From NCBI RefSeq assembly GCF_001676385.1, contig NZ_LYVJ01000004.1, forward strand, positions 286,075 to 350,074: a stretch of 64,000 bases of DNA, given 5' to 3'. The translations under genes were made by a program, and so were the position numbers. Source of the DNA: Stenotrophomonas maltophilia. GTDB taxonomy: Bacteria > Pseudomonadota > Gammaproteobacteria > Xanthomonadales > Xanthomonadaceae. The notes below the pieces were generated by a model that was not told where the DNA came from, searched no databases, and worked only from the letters and a program-made list of their open reading frames with translations. Below are positions 1 through 13,112 of this stretch, piece after piece; the stretch's first letter is position 1; each line of letters begins with the position of its first letter.

Positions 1-1
1 G

Positions 2-676
2 ATGGCAGCGCGCTCGCGGGTGCGGCCGCTGGTGCGCGCCGCCCCACCGAAACTCACGCTGGACGCAGCGCCCACGATGCGCCCGGCCGTACCGCATTTC
101 CGCACCACCGACCGGCTGATTGCGATTGGCTCTTCGGCCGGCGGCACCGAAGCGCTGCGCGTGGTGCTGGAAGGCATGCCTGCCGATGCACCCGCCGTGG
201 TGATGACCCAGCACCTGCCGGCCAGCTTCAGCAGCGCTTTCGCCGAGCGCCTGGACCGACATTCGGCGATGGCCGTGCGCGAGGCCAGCGACGGCGAAGC
301 CGTGCTGCCCGGCCACGCCTATCTGCCGCCCGGCGGCAAGCACCTGCGGATCATCCGCGATGGTGCGCGCTGGCGCTGCCGCGTCGACGATGGCCCGGCG
401 GTCAACCGCCACAAGCCGGCGGTGGACGTACTGTTCCGCTCGATCGCACAGAGCGCAGGCAGCAACGCCATCGGCGCCATCCTCACCGGGATGGGCGATG
501 ACGGTGCACGCGGCCTGCTGGAAATGCGCCAGGCCGGTGCCCCGACGCTGGTGCAGGACGAGGCCACCAGCGTGGTCTGGGGCATGCCGGGTGCAGCGTT
601 CAAGCTCGGCGCGGCCGAGGAACAGGTGCCGCTGGAGCGGATTGCCGAGCGGCTGCTCGCCCTGGCCCGCGGTTGA
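2..676 (+). CDS. cheB: CheB chemotaxis protein-glutamate methylesterase, C-terminal part (5' end outside window)
   Basis: CheB demethylates (and deamidates) glutamyl side chains of chemoreceptors to reset chemotaxis signalling in the cytoplasm. The visible 224 residues are the methylesterase domain. The catalytic triad can be read: Ser in [12 protein letters not shown], His in MTQHLP and Asp in LTGMGDDG. Full-length CheB is about 350 residues with an N-terminal receiver domain. The first about 30 residues here (Arg/Ala/Pro-rich) look like the linker between receiver and esterase. The ATG at base 2 is therefore probably internal, with the receiver domain lying upstream of the window. A stand-alone esterase domain starting here is possible but less likely. 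The gene is followed by a SMAG repeat and a bidirectional terminator. Confidence 0.9.
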   Translation: MAARSRVRPLVRAAPPKLTLDAAPTMRPAVPHFRTTDRLIAIGSSAGGTEALRVVLEGMPADAPAVVMTQHLPASFSSAFAERLDRHSAMAVREASDGEAVLPGHAYLPPGGKHLRIIRDGARWRCRVDDGPAVNRHKPAVDVLFRSIAQSAGSNAIGAILTGMGDDGARGLLEMRQAGAPTLVQDEATSVVWGMPGAAFKLGAAEEQVPLERIAERLLALARG

Positions 677-686
677 TGCGACAGCC

Positions 687-756
687 GTAGAGCCGAACCA
701 ACGCTCGGCTACTTTGCGGGCATCGCTCCAACACGTCGAGCGTGGCCCGGCTCTAC
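687..756. repeat. SMAG-type GTAG...CTAC repeat pair
   Basis: Two short hairpins face each other. The first opens with GTAG followed by an AGCCGA.../...TCGGCT stem. The second ends in GGCTCTAC, the inverse. This matches the GTAG-headed short palindromes (SMAG/REP-like) known in S. maltophilia, which are dispersed by RAYT-type transposases. The loops are degenerate, so this is probably an old copy. Confidence 0.75.
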
Positions 757-773
757 ACAGCATCACGCAACAA

Positions 774-805
774 AAAACCCCCGGCTTTCACCGGGGGTTT
801 TCATT
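774..805. terminator. Bidirectional rho-independent terminator between cheB and acnB
   Basis: An 11-bp perfect stem (AAAACCCCCGG at 774-784 with CCGGGGGTTTT at 791-801) encloses a 6-nt loop. A-rich sequence lies on the left and T-rich on the right, so it can stop both cheB (+) and acnB (-) transcription. Confidence 0.9.
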
Positions 806-814
806 TTCACCGCG

Positions 815-3406
815 TCAGGCAGCGACCGTGCCGGCCACGTCCTGGTATTCCTCGATCTGGTCGAAGTTCATGTAGCGGTAGATCTCCGCACCATTGGCGT
901 TGATCACGCCGATGTCCGCCATGTACTCCTCCTTGGTCGGGATGCGGCCCAGGCGCGAGCAGATCGCCGCCAGTTCCGCCGAACCCAGGTACACATTGGT
1001 GTTGCGGCCCAGGCGGTTCGGGAAGTTGCGGGTCGAGGTCGACATCGCGGTGGAGCCTTCGCGGATCTGCGCCTGGTTGCCCATGCACAGCGAGCAGCCC
1101 GGCATTTCCATGCGCGCACCCGCGCTGCCGAAAGTGCCGTACACGCCTTCCTTGGTCAGCTCCGAAGCGTCCATCTTGGTCGGCGGGGCCACCCACAGGC
1201 GGGTGGGAATATCACGCTTGCCTTCCAGCAGCTTCGCCGCCGCACGGAAGTGACCGATGTTGGTCATGCACGAGCCGATGAACACTTCGTCGATCTTGGC
1301 GCCAGCGACTTCGGACAGGGTCTTCACGTCGTCCGGGTCGTTCGGGCAGGCCACGATCGGCTCGTGGATATCGGCCAGGTCGATCTCGATGACGGCAGCG
1401 TATTCGGCGTCGGCATCGGGCTCCAGCAGCTGCGGATTGGCCAGCCACGCCTCCATCTTCTCGATCCGGCGCTGCAGCGAACGCGGATCCTGGTAACCCT
1501 CGGCGATCATCCACTTCAGCAGGGTGATGTTGCTGGTCAGGTACTCGATGATCGGTTCCTTGTTCAGGCGCACCGAGCAACCGGCGGCCGAACGTTCGGC
1601 CGAAGCGTCGGACAGCTCGAACGCCTGTTCGACCTTCAGGTCCGGCAGGCCTTCGATTTCCAGGATGCGGCCGGAGAAGATGTTCTTCTTGCCAGCCTTG
1701 GCCACGGTCAGCAGGCCCGACTTGATCGCGTACAGCGGAATGGCATTGACCAGGTCACGCAGGGTCACGCCCGGCTGCATCTTGCCCTTGAAGCGCACCA
1801 GCACCGACTCCGGCATGTCCAGCGGCATCACGCCGGTGGCCGCAGCGAAGGCGACCAGGCCCGAACCGGCCGGGAACGAAATGCCCACCGGGAAACGAGT
1901 GTGCGAGTCGCCACCGGTACCGACGGTGTCCGGCAGCAGCATGCGGTTGAGCCAGCTGTGGATCACGCCGTCGCCCGGACGCAGCGAGATGCCGCCGCGG
2001 GTGGAGATGAATTCCGGCAGCGTGTGGTGGGTCTTCACGTCCACCGGCTTCGGATAGGCGGCGGTGTGGCAGAACGACTGCATCACCAGATCGGCCGAGA
2101 AGCCCAGGCAGGCCAGGTCCTTCAGCTCGTCACGGGTCATCGGGCCGGTGGTGTCCTGCGAGCCCACCGAGGTCATCTTCGGTTCGCAGTAGGTGCCCGG
2201 GCGCATGCCCTGGCCTTCCGGAAGACCGCAGGCACGGCCGACCATCTTCTGCGCCAGCGAGAAGCCCTTGCCGGTGTCGGCCGGCTGCACCGGCAGGCGG
2301 AACAGGTTGGCCGGGGCCAGGCCCAGCGCTTCGCGCGCCTTGCCGGTCAGGCCACGGCCGATGATCAGCGGAATGCGGCCGCCGGCGCGCACTTCGTCGA
2401 ACAGCACGTCCGACTTCACCTGGAACTCGGCGATCACCTCGCCGTTCTTCAGCGCCTTGCCTTCGTACGGGCGCAGCTCGATGACGTCGCCGTGCTCCAT
2501 CTTCGACACGTCCAGCTCGATCGGCAGCGCACCGGCATCTTCCATGGTGTTGTAGAAGATCGGCGCGATCTTGCCGCCCAGGCACACGCCACCGGCGCGC
2601 TTGTTCGGGATGAACGGGATGTCGTCACCGGTCCACCACAGCACGCTGTTGGTGGCCGACTTGCGCGAGGAACCGGTGCCGACCACGTCGCCAACGTAGG
2701 CGACCAGGTGGCCCTTGTCCTTCAGCGACAGGATCTGCTGGATCGGGCCGCGCTTGCCGTCTTCTTCCGGAGTGAACGGCGCGTCGTCACGCTTGTTCTT
2801 CAGCATCGCCAGCGCGTGCATCGGGATGTCCGGGCGGGTGGTGGCGTCCGGGGCCGGCGACAGGTCGTCGGTGTTGGTTTCGCCCGGCACCTTGAACACG
2901 GTGATGGTCAGGCTCTGCGGCACTTCCGGCTTGCTGGTGAACCACTCGGCATCGGCCCAGCTCTGCAGCACGGCCTGGGCGTTGGCATTGCCGGCCTTGG
3001 CCTTTTCCTGCACGTCGTGGAAGGCGTCGAATACCAGCAGCGTGTTCTTCAGGCCGTTGGCGGCGATGGCGCCGACGCTGGCATCGTCCAGCAGCTGGAT
3101 CAGCGGCGCGACGTTGTAGCCGCCAAGCATGGTGCCCAGCAGTTCGGTAGCACGCTCCCGGCTGATCAGCGGGTTCTGCTCGCTGCCCAGGGCAATCGCC
3201 GCCAGGTACGAGGCCTTGACCTTGGCCGCGTCATCGACGCCGGCCGGCACGCGGTGGGTCAGCAGGTCGAGCAGGAACTCGGCCTCGCCCTGCGGCGGAT
3301 TCTTCAGCAGTTCGATGACATCGGCCGTCTGCTGCGCGCTCAGCGGCAGCGGCGGGATGCCAAGCGCAGCGCGCTCGGCGACGTGGTGGCGGTAGGCTTC
3401 CAACAT
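815..3406 (-). CDS. acnB: Aconitate hydratase B / 2-methylisocitrate dehydratase (RpfA in Xanthomonas)
   Basis: This is the TCA-cycle aconitase B, a [4Fe-4S] enzyme that interconverts citrate and isocitrate and can act as an iron-responsive RNA-binding protein. At 863 residues it matches the usual AcnB length (about 865). The N-terminal HEAT-like and swivel domains come first, as in AcnB and unlike AcnA. Cluster-ligand cysteines are seen in [10 protein letters not shown] (near residue 710) and [10 protein letters not shown] (near 770). The start at 3406 is preceded by GGGAG at short spacing. In Xanthomonas campestris the aconitase gene of the rpf region is called rpfA and affects virulence and iron balance. 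Here it lies about 10 kb from rpfB, separated by a toxin-antitoxin pair, acnA and the bet genes. Confidence 0.96.
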   Translation of the reverse strand: MLEAYRHHVAERAALGIPPLPLSAQQTADVIELLKNPPQGEAEFLLDLLTHRVPAGVDDAAKVKASYLAAIALGSEQNPLISRERATELLGTMLGGYNVAPLIQLLDDASVGAIAANGLKNTLLVFDAFHDVQEKAKAGNANAQAVLQSWADAEWFTSKPEVPQSLTITVFKVPGETNTDDLSPAPDATTRPDIPMHALAMLKNKRDDAPFTPEEDGKRGPIQQILSLKDKGHLVAYVGDVVGTGSSRKSATNSVLWWTGDDIPFIPNKRAGGVCLGGKIAPIFYNTMEDAGALPIELDVSKMEHGDVIELRPYEGKALKNGEVIAEFQVKSDVLFDEVRAGGRIPLIIGRGLTGKAREALGLAPANLFRLPVQPADTGKGFSLAQKMVGRACGLPEGQGMRPGTYCEPKMTSVGSQDTTGPMTRDELKDLACLGFSADLVMQSFCHTAAYPKPVDVKTHHTLPEFISTRGGISLRPGDGVIHSWLNRMLLPDTVGTGGDSHTRFPVGISFPAGSGLVAFAAATGVMPLDMPESVLVRFKGKMQPGVTLRDLVNAIPLYAIKSGLLTVAKAGKKNIFSGRILEIEGLPDLKVEQAFELSDASAERSAAGCSVRLNKEPIIEYLTSNITLLKWMIAEGYQDPRSLQRRIEKMEAWLANPQLLEPDADAEYAAVIEIDLADIHEPIVACPNDPDDVKTLSEVAGAKIDEVFIGSCMTNIGHFRAAAKLLEGKRDIPTRLWVAPPTKMDASELTKEGVYGTFGSAGARMEMPGCSLCMGNQAQIREGSTAMSTSTRNFPNRLGRNTNVYLGSAELAAICSRLGRIPTKEEYMADIGVINANGAEIYRYMNFDQIEEYQDVAGTVAA

Positions 3407-3446
3407 GACAACTCCCGGGTAATGCGATTTAAGGATTTGGGTGGGC

Positions 3447-3848
3447 TCAGGCGTGCGGCACGATCAGCTTCAGGCCCTTGAAGTAGTCGCGGTAAAACGT
3501 GTCGTTCCAGGTGATCAGGCCGTCGCACTGCAACAGTGCGTGGGCGCCGACCATGAATTCATCCAGGCTGCGGCGGCTGCCGCCGCGCTGGCGATGGCGG
3601 CGGTGCATCTCGCCGGCGCGCAGGGCCGATTTGGCCTCCATCGGGTTGAAGTGCACGCCCATCTCTTCCAGTGCTTCCAGCACCTCGGCACCGCCTCGCA
3701 GCGACGCGCAGACTTCGGCCAGGGTCGCGCCGCAGACCACCACGCGGCCGCCCACCAGGCTCTGCCTGAGGATGGCTTCAACCGCGTCGGCCTGCGGGCC
3801 ATTGCTGAGCAGCTCGACCAGCACCGGCGAATCGACGGCGATCATCAC
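3447..3848 (-). CDS. PIN-domain ribonuclease toxin (VapC-like)
   Basis: This 133-residue protein has the PIN-domain acidic residues expected for an Mg-dependent RNase: Asp6, Glu45 (TLAEVCASL), Asp96 ([12 protein letters not shown]) and Asp116 (TWND). VapC toxins cleave tRNA or rRNA when freed from their antitoxin. It starts only 3 bp after the stop of the AbrB-type antitoxin gene, so the two form one operon. A GTG at 3848 or the next codon, an ATG at 3845, could be the start. A GAGGG about 8 nt before the GTG slightly favours 3848. The family call is firm. The target RNA cannot be read from sequence. Confidence 0.85.
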   Translation of the reverse strand: MMIAVDSPVLVELLSNGPQADAVEAILRQSLVGGRVVVCGATLAEVCASLRGGAEVLEALEEMGVHFNPMEAKSALRAGEMHRRHRQRGGSRRSLDEFMVGAHALLQCDGLITWNDTFYRDYFKGLKLIVPHA

Positions 3849-3851
3849 GGA

Positions 3852-4076
3852 TCAGCCCTCGTCGCGTACCGAGCGCACGGCCGCATCCGAGGATTCGAAG
3901 CCGTCCAGCGCGAACTTGCCGCGCGCCCGTGAAATGGCATCGTCCACACTCTTGCGCAGGATGATGCGGCTGCCATCCAGCTCGACCTTCAGCAGCGTGC
4001 CCTTGGTCAGGCCGAGGGCATCACGCACCGCCTTCGGCAGGGTGATCTGTCCGCGTTCCGCAACAGTGGCTTCCAT
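3852..4076 (-). CDS. AbrB/SpoVT-type antitoxin (VapB-like)
   Basis: This 74-residue protein begins with a swapped-hairpin AbrB DNA-binding domain (EATVAERGQITLPKAVRDAL and following). The C-terminal tail would wrap the PIN toxin. An ORF extends eight codons further to 4100, but an ATG at 4076 follows a clear GGAGGG at ideal spacing, and the domain begins right there. The start was therefore set to 4076. It is upstream of the PIN toxin in the same operon. Proteins of this type repress their own promoter, and three AAGTATG half-sites lie directly upstream (see the operator entry). Confidence 0.85.
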   Translation of the reverse strand: MEATVAERGQITLPKAVRDALGLTKGTLLKVELDGSRIILRKSVDDAISRARGKFALDGFESSDAAVRSVRDEG

Positions 4077-4090
4077 CAGCAGGCCCTCCA

Positions 4091-4129
4091 AAGTATGCAC
4101 AAATTATACATACTTTCCCTGGCATACTT
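4091..4129 (-). promoter_or_regulatory. Promoter and putative autoregulatory operator of the AbrB/PIN pair
   Basis: On the minus strand a perfect -10 box TATAAT lies at 4108-4103, about 30 nt before the antitoxin start. Three copies of a 7-bp half-site surround it: AAGTATG at 4091-4097 and its inverse CATACTT at 4109-4115 and 4123-4129. The first two form an inverted repeat with 11-bp spacing that straddles the -10 box. This is what an antitoxin operator would look like. The -35 box is not obvious. Confidence 0.55.
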
Positions 4130-4247
4130 CCACCCTGAACAGGACAGGCAGCCCGCCAGCCCTTGCCTCGCAAAGGATCGGCCACAAACGTGACATACGC
4201 CATACACCTCCCGCTGTAGTCTGGAACCGATGCCGCAGGCCGGCCCG

Positions 4248-4274
4248 CCCCGGATGAATCCATTCAGTCCGGGG
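4248..4274. other. Hairpin upstream of acnA
   Basis: CCCCGGA at 4248-4254 pairs with TCCGGGG at 4268-4274. An inner stem TGAAT/ATTCA closes a 2-nt loop, with one bulged G. It lies about 100 nt upstream of the acnA start. It has no U-run and may be a leader structure or part of an operator. Its function is not known. Confidence 0.4.
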
Positions 4275-4378
4275 TTCATACTGGAGCCACCGGGGCCGCA
4301 AGGCCCGCGGCGACCGCAAGCAGGTGCGTGTCCATGCACGCACCACTGCAAGCCATCCGCAAGAAGGAGTTACCCCGC

Positions 4379-7132
<2,754 letters not shown>

Positions 7133-7154
7133 CGGCGCGGTTGCGTCCGATTGA

Positions 7155-7194
7155 GCAATGGGCCGGATCCTTGCGGATCCGGCCCATTGCGTTT
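7155..7194 (+). terminator. Strong hairpin after acnA, probable terminator
   Basis: A perfect 16-bp stem (GCAATGGGCCGGATCC at 7155-7170, its complement at 7175-7190) encloses a 4-nt loop TTGC. It is followed by only a short GTTT. It lies 22 bp after the acnA stop codon. Confidence 0.7.
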
Positions 7195-7206
7195 GCGATG
7201 CCCCCT

Positions 7207-7271
7207 GTAGAGCCGAGCCTGCGCTCGGCTGCTTCTGCGCCAACAGCAGCCGAGCGTGGGCTCGGCTCTAC
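7207..7271. repeat. SMAG-type GTAG...CTAC repeat pair
   Basis: GTAG plus an AGCCGAGC/GCTCGGCT hairpin is followed about 15 nt later by an inverse hairpin ending in CTCGGCTCTAC. The arms are well preserved, so this is one of the least decayed copies. It lies between the convergent acnA and betT. Confidence 0.85.
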
Positions 7272-7279
7272 AGAGGCGC

Positions 7280-8830
7280 TCACCGCCGCGGTGCATCCGG
7301 ATCGGTGCGCAGCGCCTTCAGCAGGCCCCACATGTAGAACGCCAGGGTGAATGAGAACGGCAGGCCGCACAGCACCACGGCCGTCTGCATGGCACTGAAA
7401 TTACCGGCCAGCAGCAGGCCGATGCTGGCCACGGTGATGCCCACCGACCAGAACACGCGCAGCCAGATCGGCGCATCGTGGCCATCCTCCACGCCGTCAT
7501 CGACGCGGCGGGTGCACAGGTTGGCGATCATCAGCGTGCCCGAATCGACCGGAGTCAGGAACAGCACGAAGCCGATCACCACCGCGGCACCGGCCACGTA
7601 GGGCGCGCCAGGCAGGTATTCCAGCAGCTTGAACAGCGTCATCGCCGCATCGTGCTGCGCGACCTCGCCCAGCACCGCCTGGCCATGGTTGAGCACCAGG
7701 TCGATGGCGGTATTTCCGAAGATCGACAGCCACGCCAGGGTGAAGCCGAGCGGGATCAGCAGCACCCCCAGGATCACTTCGCGGATGGTGCGGCCGCGAG
7801 AGATGCGCGCCACGAAAAGACCCACGAACGGCGCCCAGGCGATCCACCATGCCCAATAGAACAGCGTCCACGAACCCATCCACTCACGGCCTTTCGGGTC
7901 GTTGAGGTACATGTCGAAGCTCTTGCGCACGAAGGCGCCGAGGTAATCGCCGGTGTTCTGGATCAGGCCGTCGAACAGGTGCAGGGTCGGCCCGGCTACC
8001 AGCACGAACAGCAACAGGACGCACAGCAGCCGCACGTTGAGATTGGACAGCCAGGCGATGCCCTTCTCCACGCCGGCAACCACGCCAATGGTGGCCACCG
8101 CCATCATTACCAGCACGATCGCGACCAGCACCTGCGGCGTATCCGGGATATGGAACAGATAGACCAGTCCGGACTGCACCACCAGCGCACCGATGCCGAG
8201 GTTGGTCACCATCGAGATCAACGTGGCCAGGATGCCAAAGCCATCGACCATGTCGCCGATGCGGCCATGGATGCGCTCACCGAACACCGGATACAGCGCC
8301 GAGCGCAGCGCCAGCGGCAGGTCGCGCCGGTAGGCGAAGTAGCCCAGCGCCACGCCCACCAGCGCGTAGAGCGCCCAGCCATGCAGGCCCCAGTGCAGGA
8401 AGGTCAGCACCATCGCCTCGCGGCCGGCGGCCACGGTCCCGCCGGGCTGCCCGGGTGGGTGGAGGAAATGGTCCAGCGGCTCGTAGGCTCCGTAGTACAG
8501 CAGCGCGATGCCGATGCCGGCCGAGAACAGCATCGAGACCCAGGCGACGTAGCCGAAGGCCGGCGACTCCTCGTTGTGGCCCAGGCGGATGCGGCCATAG
8601 GGAGAGCACGCCAGCCACAGCACGAAGCCCAGGCACAGCACGATCAGCAGCATGTACCACCAGCCGAAGGCGGCCGACACTTCGGCCTGGGCCCACTGCA
8701 GCCAGTGCTCGCTGGCCTCGGGGTAGACAACGGTGAGCAGCCCGAGGATGCCGATCGACACCGAAGAACTGAGGAAGACAAAGCGGTTCAGGCGCAGGGG
8801 CGAACGCGTGGGATGAGCCAGGGCAGACAT
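7280..8830 (-). CDS. betT: BCCT-family choline/betaine transporter BetT
   Basis: This 516-residue inner-membrane protein of the betaine-choline-carnitine transporter family has about 12 predicted membrane segments. It carries a conserved Gly/Trp-rich segment (LHWGLHGWALYALVGVALGYFAYR) and the family's FYWAWWIAWAPFVGLFVARISRGR stretch. BetT imports choline, usually H+-driven. It is divergent from betI-betB-betA across a shared operator, so the genes form one regulon: uptake plus two-step oxidation of choline to glycine betaine, an osmoprotectant. The C-terminus is short compared with E. coli BetT (677 residues), which has a long osmosensing tail. This protein therefore lacks that tail, and its osmotic activation may differ. 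Confidence 0.9.
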   Translation of the reverse strand: MSALAHPTRSPLRLNRFVFLSSSVSIGILGLLTVVYPEASEHWLQWAQAEVSAAFGWWYMLLIVLCLGFVLWLACSPYGRIRLGHNEESPAFGYVAWVSMLFSAGIGIALLYYGAYEPLDHFLHPPGQPGGTVAAGREAMVLTFLHWGLHGWALYALVGVALGYFAYRRDLPLALRSALYPVFGERIHGRIGDMVDGFGILATLISMVTNLGIGALVVQSGLVYLFHIPDTPQVLVAIVLVMMAVATIGVVAGVEKGIAWLSNLNVRLLCVLLLFVLVAGPTLHLFDGLIQNTGDYLGAFVRKSFDMYLNDPKGREWMGSWTLFYWAWWIAWAPFVGLFVARISRGRTIREVILGVLLIPLGFTLAWLSIFGNTAIDLVLNHGQAVLGEVAQHDAAMTLFKLLEYLPGAPYVAGAAVVIGFVLFLTPVDSGTLMIANLCTRRVDDGVEDGHDAPIWLRVFWSVGITVASIGLLLAGNFSAMQTAVVLCGLPFSFTLAFYMWGLLKALRTDPDAPRR

Positions 8831-8910
8831 GGGGTCGTCTCATCAGTCCGGGGGAGCACATGGGCGGGGCCGGACCGGAAAACCGGGCCCATGGCGTGGG
8901 GCGCGAGCGC

Positions 8911-8956
8911 ATCCTAGGGTTTATTGATTGAACGTTCAATCAATAAAAAGCATAAT
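8911..8956. promoter_or_regulatory. BetI operator with overlapping divergent promoters of betT and betI
   Basis: A perfect 26-bp palindrome lies at 8921-8946 (half-site TTATTGATTGAAC). Its centre AACGTT gives TTGAAC on both strands. On the plus strand, -35 TTGAAC (8928-8933), a 17-nt spacer and -10 CATAAT (8951-8956) drive betI. On the minus strand, -35 TTGAAC (8939-8934), a 17-nt spacer and -10 TAGGAT (8916-8911) drive betT. A BetI dimer bound here would cover both -35 boxes. BetI is known to repress until choline is present. Confidence 0.9.
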
Positions 8957-8999
8957 GACTGTCAGCCCGATCCTTCGGGTCGCAATCCGTGGAGAGACA

Positions 9000-9590
9000 A
9001 TGCCGAAGAAAGGCGTGGAACCGGTACGGCGCGAACAGCTGATCCGGGCCACTTTCCAGACCATCGACGAGATCGGCATGGCCGATGCGACCGTCGCCAC
9101 CATCGCGAAGAAGGCAGGGCTGTCCAGCGGCATCGTCGCCCACTACTTCGGCGACAAGGACGGCCTGCTCAATGCTGCAATGCGGCAGATCCTGCGCGAG
9201 CTGAAGCAGGCGGTCGCCCGCTGCCGTGCCGACGCCGGCGAAGACCCGCGCGCGCAGCTGCGCGCCATCGTCGATGGCAACTTCGATGACAGCCAGATCA
9301 ACGGTACCGCGATGCGCGTCTGGCTCACCTTCTGGGCCGCGAGCATGCACCAGCCGGAACTGGCCCGGCTGCAGCGCGCCAACGACCAGCGCCTGTTCTC
9401 CAACCTGTGCCACCAGTTCAACCGCCTGCTGCCCCACCCGCAGGCCCGCCTCGCCGCCCGCGGCCTGGCCGCGATGATCGACGGGCTGTGGCTGCGCGGC
9501 AGCCTGGTCGGCGGCCAGTTCAACGCCGAGAAGTGCCGTCGCATCGCCTACGGCTACATCGACTTCCAGTTGCAGGCTGCCGCGCTATAA
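9000..9590 (+). CDS. betI: TetR-family choline-responsive repressor BetI
   Basis: This 196-residue regulator represses the bet genes and is released by choline. The N-terminal TetR helix-turn-helix (about residues 10-55) contains DATVATIAKKAGLSSGIVAHYFGDK, typical of BetI. The ORF could begin at 8928, but that lies inside the operator and promoter. The ATG at 9000 follows GGAGAG and gives the normal length (about 195). It is first in the betIBA operon, 39 bp before betB. The operator with both divergent -35 boxes lies 54 bp upstream. Confidence 0.95.
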   Translation: MPKKGVEPVRREQLIRATFQTIDEIGMADATVATIAKKAGLSSGIVAHYFGDKDGLLNAAMRQILRELKQAVARCRADAGEDPRAQLRAIVDGNFDDSQINGTAMRVWLTFWAASMHQPELARLQRANDQRLFSNLCHQFNRLLPHPQARLAARGLAAMIDGLWLRGSLVGGQFNAEKCRRIAYGYIDFQLQAAAL

Positions 9591-9629
9591 GCGCCCCAGC
9601 ACCCCGCCCCCTTCCAAGGAGTACGCCCC

Positions 9630-11102
<1,473 letters not shown>

Positions 11103-11203
11103 CCGGCGCGCCCCGAGCCCGCCCCATCGCCCGGCCGCCGCGCCGGGCCGACATTCCGCCGGGACGTGTGCATGCAGCGCGCCCCGGCCTGCAGGAGACA
11201 CCC

Positions 11204-12886
11204 ATGAGCACCCACAACGAGTACGACTACATCATCATCGGCGCCGGTTCGGCCGGCAACGTGCTGGCCACCCGCCTCACCGAAGATGCCGATGTCAGCG
11301 TGCTGCTGCTGGAAGCCGGTGGCCCGGACTACCGTTTCGACTTCCGTACCCAGATGCCGGCCGCACTGGCCTTCCCGTTGCAGGGCAAGCGCTACAACTG
11401 GGCATACAAGACCGATCCCGAGCCCTTCATGAACAACCGCCGCATGGACTGCGGCCGTGGCAAGGGCCTGGGCGGCTCGTCGCTGATCAACGGCATGTGC
11501 TACATCCGCGGCAACGCAATGGACTACGACAACTGGGCGAGCATGCCGGGCCTGGAAGACTGGACCTACCTGGACTGCCTGCCCTACTTCCGCAAGGCCG
11601 AAACCCGCGACATCGGCCCCAATGACTACCACGGCGGCGACGGCCCGCTGCGCGTGACCACGCCGAAGGCCGGCAACAACGAGCTGTTCGCTGCGATGGT
11701 AGAAGCCGGCGTGCAGGCCGGCTACCCACGCACCGACGACCTCAACGGCTACCAGCAGGAAGGCTTCGGCCCGATGGATCGCACGGTGACCCCGAAGGGC
11801 CGTCGTTCCAGCACCGCCCGCGGCTACCTGGACCTGGCCAGGCCACGCCCGAACCTGACCATCGTCACCCATGCGCTGACCGACCGCATCCTGTTCTCGG
11901 GCAAGCGTGCGGTGGGCGTGCAGTGGCTGCACAACGACCAGCCGCAGCGTGCGACCGCCCGCCGCGAAGTGCTGCTGTGTGGCGGCGCCATCGCCTCCCC
12001 GCAGATCCTGCAGCGCTCCGGTGTCGGCCCGGCCGACCTGCTGCGCGGCCTGGACATCGACCTGGTGCACCACCTGCCGGGCGTCGGCGCCAACCTGCAG
12101 GACCACCTGGAGATGTACCTGCAGTACGAGTGCAAGAAGCCGGTGTCGCTGGCCCCGGCGCTGAAGCTGTACAACCAGCCGGCGATCGGTGCCGAGTGGC
12201 TGTTCCTGGGCACCGGCATCGGCGCCAGCAACCAGTTCGAGGCCGGCGGCTTCATCCGCAGCGACGCCGAATTCGACTGGCCCAACCTGCAGTACCACTT
12301 CCTGCCGGTGGCGATCAATTACAACGGCTCCAACCCGATCAAGGCGCACAGCTTCCAGATGCATGTCGGCTCCATGCGCTCGCCCAGCCGCGGCCGCATC
12401 CACGTGCGCTCCAAGGACCCGCGCGAACATCCGAGCATCCTGTTCAACTACATGTCTCACGAGCAGGACTGGCGCGAATTCCGCGCGGCGATCCGCATCA
12501 CCCGCGAGATCTTCGCGCAGCCGGCGCTGGCCCCGTACAGCGGCCGCGAGATCTCGCCGGGCAGCGCGCTGCAGACCGATGCGCAGATCGATGCGTTCGT
12601 GCGCGAGCACGCCGAGACCGCCTACCATCCTTCGTGCTCGAACAAGATGGGCCATGCCGACGACCCGATGGCGGTGGTCGATGGCCAGGGCCGCGTGCAC
12701 GGCCTGGAAGGCCTGCGCATCGTCGATGCCTCGATCATGCCGCAGGTGGTGACCGGCAACCTCAACGCGCCGACCATCATGATGGCGGAGAAGCTGGCCG
12801 ACGTGATCCGCGGCCGCACGCCGCTGCCCCGCAGCACCGCACCCTACTACAAGGCCAACGGCGCACCGGTGCGCAAGCAGGGCTGA
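11204..12886 (+). CDS. betA: Choline dehydrogenase
   Basis: BetA is an FAD-dependent GMC oxidoreductase at the membrane that oxidises choline to betaine aldehyde (and the aldehyde further). The N-terminal FAD-binding Rossmann motif is [17 protein letters not shown]. The GMC signature [17 protein letters not shown] follows, and the C-terminal catalytic region has HPSCSNKMG and ends in the FAD-binding [18 protein letters not shown]. The longer ORF from 11168 is rejected because AGGAG precedes the ATG at 11204, giving 560 residues. It is the last gene of betIBA. A strong hairpin follows at 12921-12965. Confidence 0.96.
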   Translation: MSTHNEYDYIIIGAGSAGNVLATRLTEDADVSVLLLEAGGPDYRFDFRTQMPAALAFPLQGKRYNWAYKTDPEPFMNNRRMDCGRGKGLGGSSLINGMCYIRGNAMDYDNWASMPGLEDWTYLDCLPYFRKAETRDIGPNDYHGGDGPLRVTTPKAGNNELFAAMVEAGVQAGYPRTDDLNGYQQEGFGPMDRTVTPKGRRSSTARGYLDLARPRPNLTIVTHALTDRILFSGKRAVGVQWLHNDQPQRATARREVLLCGGAIASPQILQRSGVGPADLLRGLDIDLVHHLPGVGANLQDHLEMYLQYECKKPVSLAPALKLYNQPAIGAEWLFLGTGIGASNQFEAGGFIRSDAEFDWPNLQYHFLPVAINYNGSNPIKAHSFQMHVGSMRSPSRGRIHVRSKDPREHPSILFNYMSHEQDWREFRAAIRITREIFAQPALAPYSGREISPGSALQTDAQIDAFVREHAETAYHPSCSNKMGHADDPMAVVDGQGRVHGLEGLRIVDASIMPQVVTGNLNAPTIMMAEKLADVIRGRTPLPRSTAPYYKANGAPVRKQG

Positions 12887-12920
12887 ACGCATCGCACAAC
12901 CCGGAATGCCCGCCGGTCAG

Positions 12921-12965
12921 GGCCCGGCGCTGCCTGGCACACCGTGGCTTCGGCAGCGCCGGGCC
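12921..12965. other. Perfect 14-bp hairpin after betA
   Basis: GGCCCGGCGCTGCC (12921-12934) pairs perfectly with 12952-12965 across a 17-nt loop. There is no U-run, so it may be a 3' stabiliser or a repeat remnant rather than an intrinsic terminator. Confidence 0.5.
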
Positions 12966-13112
12966 GCGTCCGGCGGTGTTTGACGTTATTGCACAACCCG
13001 CCCCAGGCGCCCCCTTCGCGTTTTCCCTACGGCGGGGTATGCTGCAATGACCGGTCGTTGCCGATACGCTCAGCGCCGGACCCTAATACACCACGATTCC
13101 TGGAGGGGGAAT

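Noticed and set aside
1250..3481. 743-codon open frame on the plus strand across acnB
   Set aside because: It is a shadow of a high-GC gene: low-complexity Arg/Ala/His/Gln-rich translation, no domains, and fully antisense to a clear aconitase.
4328..4378. Longer acnA start at 4328
   Set aside because: It adds 17 non-conserved residues; the AAGGAG before 4379 marks the real start.
12887..13112. Small gene between betA and rpfB
   Set aside because: Only an in-frame extension of rpfB and a hairpin are found; no independent start with a ribosome-binding site.
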